From the NCBI RefSeq assembly GCF_000425165.1, contig NZ_KE384322.1, positions 92,011-156,010 on the forward strand: a stretch of 64,000 nucleotides of DNA. Reading direction: 5' to 3'. Origin of the DNA: Photobacterium halotolerans DSM 18316 (GTDB lineage Bacteria > Pseudomonadota > Gammaproteobacteria > Enterobacterales > Vibrionaceae). Position 1 is the stretch's first letter, and each line of letters opens with the position of its first letter. The notes under the pieces were generated by a model, which saw only the letters and a list, made by a program, of their open reading frames with translations, did not search any database and was not told the DNA's origin. Shown here piece by piece: positions 56,815-64,000 of this stretch. The position numbers were made by a program, and so were the translations under genes.

Positions 56815-59073
56815 TTACAAGGCTCCTCCAAAAAACAAATAGAATGAGCTTAAATCTTCTTCTGTCCTGCCATAAGCCAGAATGAATGGCCCAAATAGCG
56901 TAGTAATACCAGTGAATATGCTACCAGCATAATAACCCGGTATCTCGGAAACAGAAAGATTGGGATTATTGAACACGCCGCCCCATTCGACAGAGCCCCC
57001 CAGATACACCGCTGAGTTAAACAGTCCGAAGTCGTTATCCAGCAAATGGTAACGGTATACCAGGGCAGAAAACACTTTATTGTTCCCCGACAGGCTGTTT
57101 TTCGGTATGCCGGATAAATTCAGAAATCCCCCCAGTTCTTTGGGATCCAGCCGTAAATCCTCGTCGGAATGCACATTGCCGTATTCCGCTTTGCCCATTA
57201 CAGTATGGCGGCCAAAAGTGTAAGCCCCTTTCCAGCCCAAATCGAAATGCAAAGAGGTATCAGCCCTATCCTCACCCTGAAAACGCACACTGTCATCCGA
57301 AGAAGCAATTTCGGCCAGAAAGAAGTGACCGTTGTTCGGCAGGGTGAAATCGTCGAGGGTATCAAGGTTGTACCTCAGATAAAGACGCCGGCTGTTGCGA
57401 TCCTGATCACCCAGATTCAGAATACCGGGGAACTGTATGTCACCATCACCAAACAAATAACCCAGTCTGAATTCCTGCCACAGGGCAGGCTGCCATCCCA
57501 GCGAGCTGTCTATGTATACATCGCTGAAACGTGCAGCAATAAAATTATCAATGTTCTTCAGGTTCGGTTCTTCCCCCGAGACAGCGACATGGGTATTGGT
57601 CACATCGTAATCGATACCCATCACAGCGAACCATTCCTGATCGTTGGTAAAAGGCACATACAATTCGGTGGCAACACGCTTATCGGAGCCATACTCAAGC
57701 TCGTTGCGCCATTCTGCCCCTTTCTCTGACAGTCCGGTCGCCGTTAACGCCAGCCCGATGGAGAAATCGGTATTATTGGCAAAGTCATCTTCCAGGGCGA
57801 AGCGCATGTCGATAAAGTTAGGGCCCCAGCTTTTGGCCTTCACTTCAAAGATCAAGATATGGCGGTTGCCCAAGCGCTCAAATCGGTAATCGACCCGTTC
57901 AAACCTGTCCAGCGCATACAGGTCGCGCACACTTTGCTCCAGCTGCTCGGTATTCACTTTCATGCCGGGTTTCAGTTGCAGACGGTCTAGCAGGACTTCA
58001 TCGGCATAAGGGCTGTTATTGAGCAATTCAATTTCGTCAATCCGGCCTTCTTCCAAAAATTCCAGCTCGCGCCGGGCTTCCTGTTTGTTATCAATATAGG
58101 CCTGATAAATGCTGGCGTTGCCGAGCTCTGACAGCTGGAAGCGCACAGTCTGAACACTGTGATAACCGCTATCAAAGGCTTCCGGCATGCGGTGAAAGTC
58201 TGTGGTGCTGATGCCCCGGACATCCGGACGCAACAGTAAATCGCTATCGGACAACAGCGCTTCCTGGCGGGCAGAATTATCCCGCACCATAAAGTCGGTC
58301 AACTGATCCATCACCACCAGGTAGTCGGTCAGCTCATCGGCGGTTTTGAAATCGTTACTGATATCAACCGCGATCACCAGATCGGCGCCCATCTCTTTCA
58401 CCACAGAAATAGGCAGGTTATTGGTAATACCACCATCCACCAGCAATTTACCGTCCAGCATCACAGGCGGCAGCAAACCGGGAACAGACATACTCGCCTG
58501 CATCGCCTCGGCCAGATCGCCACCGGACAACACCACAGGTTTAAGATTTTCAATATCAGTGGCGACCGCACGGTATGGCACCGGCAGGGCATCAAAGCTG
58601 GCCATCCAGGGCAAATTGCCGGATGTGGTACGCAGAATCTCGCCCATGGTCTGTCCCTGCACAAACCCTTTCGGCACTTTGATTTCCCAGAACTTAAACC
58701 CCAGATCCGTGACTATCTGGAACCTGTCCTCTTGCTGCTTTTCACGGACCCGCCGCTCACTGCGCTGCACCCTGTCCTCATAACCCGACTCCCAGTCTAC
58801 GGTATTGAGAATGGCTTCGACCTCATCGGCGCTCATGCCCGATGCATACAGGCCTCCGACATAAGCGCCCATGCTGGTTCCCACAATGTAATCCACCGGG
58901 ATCTGCAGCTCTTCCAGCGCCTTCAGCACCCCGACATGGGCCGCCCCTTTGGCGCCGCCACCACCAAGCACAAGTCCGACCTTCAGGCGTTCAGCACTTT
59001 TTTGCTCCGCCTTCGCTAAAGCTGAAGCAAATACGGCCGATATCACAATAAATAATGCAATAAAACGCAACAT
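56815..59073 (-). CDS. PlpD-type patatin phospholipase with POTRA and Omp85-like barrel
   Basis: This 752-residue exported protein matches type Vd autotransporters. After a signal peptide the patatin domain has the oxyanion loop LVLGGGGAKGAAHVGVLKAL, the nucleophile motif GTSMGAYVGGLY and the catalytic Asp in DGGITNNLPISV. A single POTRA-like segment follows at about 345-415 (LLDRLQLKPGMKVNTEQLEQ). The rest is an outer-membrane barrel. Known relatives are secreted lipases of phospholipase A1 type. It sits between acnB and a chemoreceptor, splitting the usual lpd-acnB neighbourhood. Confidence 0.9.
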   Translation of the reverse strand: MLRFIALFIVISAVFASALAKAEQKSAERLKVGLVLGGGGAKGAAHVGVLKALEELQIPVDYIVGTSMGAYVGGLYASGMSADEVEAILNTVDWESGYEDRVQRSERRVREKQQEDRFQIVTDLGFKFWEIKVPKGFVQGQTMGEILRTTSGNLPWMASFDALPVPYRAVATDIENLKPVVLSGGDLAEAMQASMSVPGLLPPVMLDGKLLVDGGITNNLPISVVKEMGADLVIAVDISNDFKTADELTDYLVVMDQLTDFMVRDNSARQEALLSDSDLLLRPDVRGISTTDFHRMPEAFDSGYHSVQTVRFQLSELGNASIYQAYIDNKQEARRELEFLEEGRIDEIELLNNSPYADEVLLDRLQLKPGMKVNTEQLEQSVRDLYALDRFERVDYRFERLGNRHILIFEVKAKSWGPNFIDMRFALEDDFANNTDFSIGLALTATGLSEKGAEWRNELEYGSDKRVATELYVPFTNDQEWFAVMGIDYDVTNTHVAVSGEEPNLKNIDNFIAARFSDVYIDSSLGWQPALWQEFRLGYLFGDGDIQFPGILNLGDQDRNSRRLYLRYNLDTLDDFTLPNNGHFFLAEIASSDDSVRFQGEDRADTSLHFDLGWKGAYTFGRHTVMGKAEYGNVHSDEDLRLDPKELGGFLNLSGIPKNSLSGNNKVFSALVYRYHLLDNDFGLFNSAVYLGGSVEWGGVFNNPNLSVSEIPGYYAGSIFTGITTLFGPFILAYGRTEEDLSSFYLFFGGAL

Positions 59074-59188
59074 CCCTTTGAAAACACCATTTTGATCACT
59101 GAGCCGATGTCGCTAACACCGGCTAAAAAACACAATTAATTCGCACACTTATACCGCAGAAATCCCGGTAGCAACAGAGAATTGATGA

Positions 59189-61102
59189 ATGAACCTCAAG
59201 CAGCTTTCCATCAGGCAAAAACTTACACTGGCAATGAGCATAGCCGTCATTGCCTCCAGCGCATTAGTCAGTTACCTCAGTCTCAGCACCTCGCAGGACA
59301 TTATTCAGTCGCGTCTGCTCAGCAGTGAACTCCCTACCCGGCTGGCCCGGTTCAGCGGACAAGTAGAATCCGAAGTCAGGCTGCTGCAAAACGCCACGGA
59401 ACAGCTGGCGAACAATACGGCCATGCTCAGCCTGCTGAAGCAGCCGGTCAGTACCGCCGATGAACAGCAACTGATTGACCAGCTCAGCAGCCTCAAAAGC
59501 CAGTATGGTCTGAACGATGCCTCTATTGCCAACCGGGAAACCGGGGATTACTGGAACCAGAACGGATTCCTGCGTCGCCTGAATCGCACTCAGGATAGCT
59601 GGTTTTACAACTTCCGTGACAGCAACAAGTCAAGAATGAACCAGGTGTTCAGGGAAGCGAACGGCGAGCTGAAACTGTTCGTTAATTACCAGCAGCTGAA
59701 CGGCACAGGAATGTCCGGCTTTTCCCGCTCATTCAATGATATGGCTAATCTGCTCTCGCAGTTCAAACTGGAGCAAACCGGCTTTGTGGTACTGACGGAT
59801 GCACGCGGCGTGGTGCAGCTTGATCCGAACAACCGCAACCCGGCAAAAACGCCTTTTACCGATCGCTTTGGTTCCGACAGCCGGGTGTTACTGGAAAAGA
59901 CCCCTTTCAATCTGTTTACTGCCGATTATCAGGGCCAGAAGCTGCTGCTGGCTTCCAGCTATATTCCGGCAATGGACTGGTTCGTGATTGCCCAGGTACC
60001 TGAACAAGAAGTGTTTGCCCAGTTAAATGAGACCCGCAACCATGTGATGCTTCTGGCTGTCCTGACTACTCTGGCCTTTATTGGTCTGGCAGTATACCTG
60101 AGCCAGACCATCACCCGGCCGATCCGCCAGGCCGCTGATACCTTCCGCGAGCTGGGCGAAGGTGATGGTGATCTGAGCCGGCACATTCCGGTGTCGGGTA
60201 AAGACGAAATTGCCGAACTGGCCAATGGCTTCAATGCCTTTGCCGGCAAGATCCATGCACTGGTGGTCGACGTCGCCGCCACGGGCACAGAACTCAGAGT
60301 GGCCGCCGAGCAAGTCTCTGCCCAGGCGCAGGCCACACTGGATCACAGCCAGAATCAGCGCGATCGCACCCTGCAGGTGGTCACAGCCATTAATCAGATG
60401 GGCGCCACTGTCAACGAAATCGCCGGTAATGCGGCTTACGCGGCGGAATCCGCCTCGCAGGCCACCTCGGCCACCAGCAATGGACAGCAGGTGGTCCAGA
60501 GCGCCCAGGACAGCATTGAACAGCTGGCCGGTGATATGCACAACATGGCGAAAGTGGTCGCAACCCTGGCAGACAATACCGTCGCCATTGGCGGTATTCT
60601 GGAAGTGATTCGCGGCGTCTCCGAGCAGACCAACCTGCTGGCACTCAATGCCGCCATTGAAGCAGCACGAGCAGGTGAGCAAGGACGGGGCTTTGCCGTG
60701 GTCGCTGACGAGGTCCGTAACCTGGCCAGCCGCACCGCGGCCTCAACCGATGAAATCCAGACCATGATTAACCGTCTGCAGCAGGAAGCGCAACATGCCG
60801 TTCAGGCCATGCACAACAGCCAGCAATTAACCGAAGCCGGTACCCAGGCCGCTGATGATGCCACCAAGGCACTGCAGCTCATCAACGAGCAGATCCTGCA
60901 GATTTCCGATCTGAACACTCAGGTCGCCACGGCCACCGAGGAGCAGTCCACCGTTGTGTCTGATATCAACATCAATATCGAAGATATCAACGAGAATACC
61001 CAGCGTACCTCAGACACCGCCAATGAAATGGTCACCTCCAGTCAGAATCTGCACGCTTTGTCGCTCCGTCTGGAGCGTATGGTCAGCAGCTTTAAGCAGT
61101 AA
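59189..61102 (+). CDS. methyl-accepting chemotaxis protein with large periplasmic sensor
   Basis: This is a 637-residue chemoreceptor. TM1 is at about 13-32. The periplasmic sensor (about 33-280) looks like a double-Cache type ([37 protein letters not shown]). TM2 is at about 286-307. A HAMP domain follows ([20 protein letters not shown]) and then the signalling hairpin with [20 protein letters not shown]. The ligand is unknown. Divergent from the patatin gene. Confidence 0.92.
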   Translation: MNLKQLSIRQKLTLAMSIAVIASSALVSYLSLSTSQDIIQSRLLSSELPTRLARFSGQVESEVRLLQNATEQLANNTAMLSLLKQPVSTADEQQLIDQLSSLKSQYGLNDASIANRETGDYWNQNGFLRRLNRTQDSWFYNFRDSNKSRMNQVFREANGELKLFVNYQQLNGTGMSGFSRSFNDMANLLSQFKLEQTGFVVLTDARGVVQLDPNNRNPAKTPFTDRFGSDSRVLLEKTPFNLFTADYQGQKLLLASSYIPAMDWFVIAQVPEQEVFAQLNETRNHVMLLAVLTTLAFIGLAVYLSQTITRPIRQAADTFRELGEGDGDLSRHIPVSGKDEIAELANGFNAFAGKIHALVVDVAATGTELRVAAEQVSAQAQATLDHSQNQRDRTLQVVTAINQMGATVNEIAGNAAYAAESASQATSATSNGQQVVQSAQDSIEQLAGDMHNMAKVVATLADNTVAIGGILEVIRGVSEQTNLLALNAAIEAARAGEQGRGFAVVADEVRNLASRTAASTDEIQTMINRLQQEAQHAVQAMHNSQQLTEAGTQAADDATKALQLINEQILQISDLNTQVATATEEQSTVVSDININIEDINENTQRTSDTANEMVTSSQNLHALSLRLERMVSSFKQ

Positions 61103-61233
61103 TCAGACTCTGCACCGCCTTCAAGCCTAGTGCCCGGAACATCCCCTGCTAACCTCCCCCTCCACGAGGGGGAGGAACAAAAACGGCGAACCTGTCCTTG
61201 AAGCCAGAATGCCTTTACTCTGGTTCAAAACGT

Positions 61234-61260
61234 AAAAAAGCGCCGCAAGGGCGCTTTTTT
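61234..61260. terminator. bidirectional terminator between the chemoreceptor gene and lpd
   Basis: AAAAAAGCGCC and GGCGCTTTTTT close a 5-nt loop; the A and T tracts serve both convergent genes. Confidence 0.9.
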
Positions 61261-61284
61261 CATGCAGTCCGAAAAGGTAAAAAC

Positions 61285-62709
61285 TTACTTTTTCTTCTTC
61301 GCTTTGGCGTTTGGCAGATCAGTGATCGAACCTTCGAACACTTCCGCAGCCAGACCCACAGACTCGTGCAGAGTCGGGTGAGCGTGGATGGTCAGTGCGA
61401 TATCTTCGGCATCACAACCCATCTCGATAGCCAGACCGATTTCACCCAGCAGTTCACCACCGTTAGTACCTACGATAGCACCACCGATCACACGGTTAGT
61501 GTCTTTGTCGAAGATCATCTTGGTCATGCCGTCAGCACAGTCAGAGGCGATCGCACGGCCGGAAGCGGCCCAAGGGAAAGTCGCAACCTCATAGTTGATA
61601 CCTTCTGCTTTTGCTTCTTTCTCAGTCTTACCCACCCAGGCAACTTCTGGCTCAGTATAAGCAATTGAAGGAATGACTTTCGGGTCGAAGTAATGCTTCT
61701 TACCGGCAATCACTTCTGCCGCTACGTGACCTTCGTGCACACCTTTGTGCGCCAGCATTGGCTGACCCACCACATCGCCGATGGCGAAGATGTGAGGCAC
61801 GTTAGTGCGCATTTGCTTGTCGGTGTTGATAAAGCCACGCTCATCAACCGCCACGCCCGCTTTGTCAGCGTCGATCAGCTTACCGTTTGGTGTACGGCCG
61901 ATCGCCACCAGAACCGCGTCATAACGAACAGGCTCAGCCGGTGCTTTCTTGCCTTCCATTGACACGTAAATGCCGTCTTCCTTCGCTTCAACCGCAGTGA
62001 CTTTGGTTTCCAGCATCAGGTTGAACTTCTTGCTGATACGCTTGGTGAAGACTTTGATGATGTCTTTGTCTGCCGCAGGGATCACCTGGTCAAACATTTC
62101 AACCACGTCGATCTGTGAGCCCAGTGCGTCATACACAGTACCCATTTCCAGACCAATGATACCGCCGCCCATCACCAGCAGTTTTTCCGGTACTTCTTTC
62201 AGTTCCAGCGCGTCAGTTGAGTCCCAGATGCGCGGATCTTCATGCGGGATGAAAGGCAGCTCAATCGGACGGGAACCGGCAGCGATGATAGCGTTGTCGA
62301 ATTTCACCGTAGTGGCTTCTTCGCCTTCGACAAGGATAGTGTTCGGATCGGTAAATTTACCGTAGCCGTTCACGACAGTCACTTTACGCATTTTCGCCAT
62401 ACCACCCAGACCACCGGTCAGCTGGTTGATGACTTTATCTTTCCAGATGCGGATCTTGTTGATATCGGTTTGTGGCTCACCAAATACCACGCCGTGATCG
62501 GCCATGGCTTTAGCTTCTTCGATGACTTTCGCCACGTGCAGCAGTGCTTTCGATGGGATACAACCCACGTTCAGACACACGCCACCCAGCGTGCTGTATT
62601 TTTCAATCAGAACCGTTTCCAGACCTAAGTCTGCGCAACGGAAAGCGGCAGAGTAACCGGCAGGACCTGAGCCTAGAACTACGACCTGGGCTTTAATTTC
62701 TTTACTCAT
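61285..62709 (-). CDS. lpd: dihydrolipoyl dehydrogenase
   Basis: Lpd is the E3 flavoprotein shared by pyruvate and 2-oxoglutarate dehydrogenases, reoxidising lipoamide with NAD. The 474 residues have the FAD motif VVVLGSGPAGYSAAFRCADL, the redox disulfide GGVCLNVGCIPSKAL, an NAD motif LLVMGGGIIGLEMG and the active-site HAHPTLHES. It follows aceF by 187 bp. Confidence 0.97.
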   Translation of the reverse strand: MSKEIKAQVVVLGSGPAGYSAAFRCADLGLETVLIEKYSTLGGVCLNVGCIPSKALLHVAKVIEEAKAMADHGVVFGEPQTDINKIRIWKDKVINQLTGGLGGMAKMRKVTVVNGYGKFTDPNTILVEGEEATTVKFDNAIIAAGSRPIELPFIPHEDPRIWDSTDALELKEVPEKLLVMGGGIIGLEMGTVYDALGSQIDVVEMFDQVIPAADKDIIKVFTKRISKKFNLMLETKVTAVEAKEDGIYVSMEGKKAPAEPVRYDAVLVAIGRTPNGKLIDADKAGVAVDERGFINTDKQMRTNVPHIFAIGDVVGQPMLAHKGVHEGHVAAEVIAGKKHYFDPKVIPSIAYTEPEVAWVGKTEKEAKAEGINYEVATFPWAASGRAIASDCADGMTKMIFDKDTNRVIGGAIVGTNGGELLGEIGLAIEMGCDAEDIALTIHAHPTLHESVGLAAEVFEGSITDLPNAKAKKKK

Positions 62710-62851
62710 TATTGACCTCGTTGTAAGTCATCTATCCCTAACTGGCTGTAAGGCAGAATGCGTTATTTTTTTATTTTCAGACCGCGCAACAGTTTACAGA
62801 CCTGTTATCACCCTGAAAAGGAAAATGGCATTCCCTGTGAGCCAGGCAACA

Positions 62852-62881
62852 ATTCCTTGCCCGTTCATACGGGCAAGGAAT
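62852..62881 (-). other. strong intercistronic hairpin between aceF and lpd
   Basis: A perfect 12-bp stem (ATTCCTTGCCCG with CGGGCAAGGAAT) has a 6-nt loop, 15 nt after the aceF stop. There is no T run on the coding strand, so it is more likely an mRNA-stabilising or processing hairpin than a terminator. Confidence 0.7.
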
Positions 62882-62896
62882 CTCGGGTCACACCTT

Positions 62897-64000
62897 TTAC
62901 AGCACCAGACGACGAATGTCGGACAGCATGCCGTTCAGGTAAGTAATGAAGCGTGCGCCTTCAGCACCGTCGATCACACGGTGATCGTAAGACAGTGACA
63001 ACGGCAGCATCAGGCGAGGTTCGAAGTCCTTGCCGTTCCATACTGGTTTCATCTCAGACTTAGACACACCCAGGATACCCACTTCAGGGGCATTCACGAT
63101 TGGGGTGAACGCCGTACCACCCAGGCCACCCAGGCTTGAGATAGTGAAGCAGCCGCCCTGCATGTCAGCCGCCGTCAGTTTACCGGCACGGGCTTTCTTA
63201 GAGACCACCATCAGCTCTTCAGACAGCTCGTAGATGCCTTTCTTGTTCACGTCTTTGAACACAGGCACAACCAGACCGTTTGGCGTATCGACCGCGATAC
63301 CGATGTTGACGTACTTCTTCAGGATCAGGCTCTCACCGTCATCAGACAGAGAAGAGTTGAACGCCGGGAAGGCTTCCAGAGACTTGGCAACCGCTTTCAT
63401 GATGAACACCAGCGGGGTGATCTTCATGCCTGTGTCTTTCTTCGCTTCAATCGCATTCTGCTCTTTACGGAAAGCTTCCAGCGCTGTGATGTCTGCGTCA
63501 TCCCACTGAGTAACATGCGGGATCATCACCCAGTTACGGTGCAGGTTGGCGCCAGAGATCTTCTTGATGCGAGACAGCGGCTTCACTTCCGTTTCGCCGA
63601 ACTTGCTGAAGTCCACTTTCGGCCAAGGCAGCAGACCCAGAGCCGCGCCGTCACCTTTACCCGATGCAGACGCAGCGGCACCAGACTCAAGGCGTTTCAG
63701 CGCGTCTTTCACATAGCTCTGAACGTCTTCTTTCAGAACGCGGTTCTTACGGCCGGTACCTTTGACTTTCGCCAGGTTAACGCCAAACTCGCGCGCCAGA
63801 CGACGCACAACCGGAGAGGCATGTGCGTATTCGTTGTTTTCAACGAAATCACCGCCCGCTGCTGGTGCTTCTGCTTTCGCAGCCGGTGCTGCGGCAGGTG
63901 CTGCTGCAGGCGCTGGTGCTGCTGCCTGAGGCGCGGCAGCCGGGGCTGCACCAGCCACTTCGAATACCATGATCAGAGAGCCGGTCGAGACTTTGTCGCC
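62897..64000 (-). CDS. aceF: pyruvate dehydrogenase E2, dihydrolipoyllysine acetyltransferase (N-terminus outside window)
   Basis: E2 is the core of pyruvate dehydrogenase and moves the acetyl group to CoA. The visible 367 residues begin in the last lipoyl domain ([15 protein letters not shown]). An Ala/Pro linker follows, then the peripheral subunit-binding domain ([20 protein letters not shown]) and the catalytic domain ending in [16 protein letters not shown] with the active His. The frame is open to the window edge, so the upstream lipoyl domains are missing. Confidence 0.96.
   Translation of the reverse strand, partial: GDKVSTGSLIMVFEVAGAAPAAAPQAAAPAPAAAPAAAPAAKAEAPAAGGDFVENNEYAHASPVVRRLAREFGVNLAKVKGTGRKNRVLKEDVQSYVKDALKRLESGAAASASGKGDGAALGLLPWPKVDFSKFGETEVKPLSRIKKISGANLHRNWVMIPHVTQWDDADITALEAFRKEQNAIEAKKDTGMKITPLVFIMKAVAKSLEAFPAFNSSLSDDGESLILKKYVNIGIAVDTPNGLVVPVFKDVNKKGIYELSEELMVVSKKARAGKLTAADMQGGCFTISSLGGLGGTAFTPIVNAPEVGILGVSKSEMKPVWNGKDFEPRLMLPLSLSYDHRVIDGAEGARFITYLNGMLSDIRRLVL

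Overview
This window is chromosomal DNA of a gammaproteobacterium of the family Vibrionaceae, most likely Photobacterium or a close relative. The evidence is a LitR/HapR/LuxR-type quorum-sensing regulator next to hpt, a GbpA-like chitin-active LPMO, several chemoreceptors, PilT/PilU, tandem Phe/Asn/Thr tRNA arrays and a GlyGly-CTERM protease. Base composition is close to even. No rRNA, CRISPR, prophage or transposase gene was seen.

Region 1 (1-16.1 kb) is housekeeping and follows the gene order of the E. coli 66-min region: rsmE (cut by the window edge), gshB, yqgE, ruvX, a YjiH-like membrane protein, pilU/pilT, yggS, proC, yggT, yggU, a DUF4426 gene, rdgB, hemW, glsB, trmB, mutY, yggX, mltC. 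Region 2 (16.2-30.4 kb) is accessory. It is bracketed by two tRNA arrays that share promoter, Phe gene, spacer and Asn gene. The first array is expanded and carries four odd tRNA-tail elements. Each pairs a triloop hairpin and a CCTGGCCGG core with a copy of the 3' end of the preceding tRNA. Between the arrays lie a secreted LPMO, a chemoreceptor and a minus-strand cluster: an S9 peptidase behind a Fur-like box, a TonB-dependent receptor of the haem/haemoglobin type, a GlyGly-CTERM metalloprotease interrupted by an in-frame amber codon, and two DUF1566 (Lcl-domain) proteins.

Region 3 (30.6-64 kb) contains the genes of the E. coli 2.6-3.5 min region, rearranged: mrcB, hrpB, thpR, sfsA, dksA, gluQ, pcnB, folK, panB, panC, yadH/yadG, can, hpt, and later yacL, acnB, lpd and aceF (cut by the window edge). 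Family-specific insertions are litR, the Fur-boxed fbpABC iron transporter, amtB-glnK behind a sigma-54 promoter, a PlpD-type patatin/Omp85 protein and a second chemoreceptor.

The regulatory layer is readable in places. There is an ATC start codon on pcnB, a probable Qrr sRNA pairing site over the litR ribosome-binding region, Fur boxes at fbpA and at the receptor cluster, a sigma-54 promoter at glnK, and Rho-independent terminators throughout. The most novel material is the set of tRNA-tail elements and the Fur-linked protease/receptor/DUF1566 cluster.
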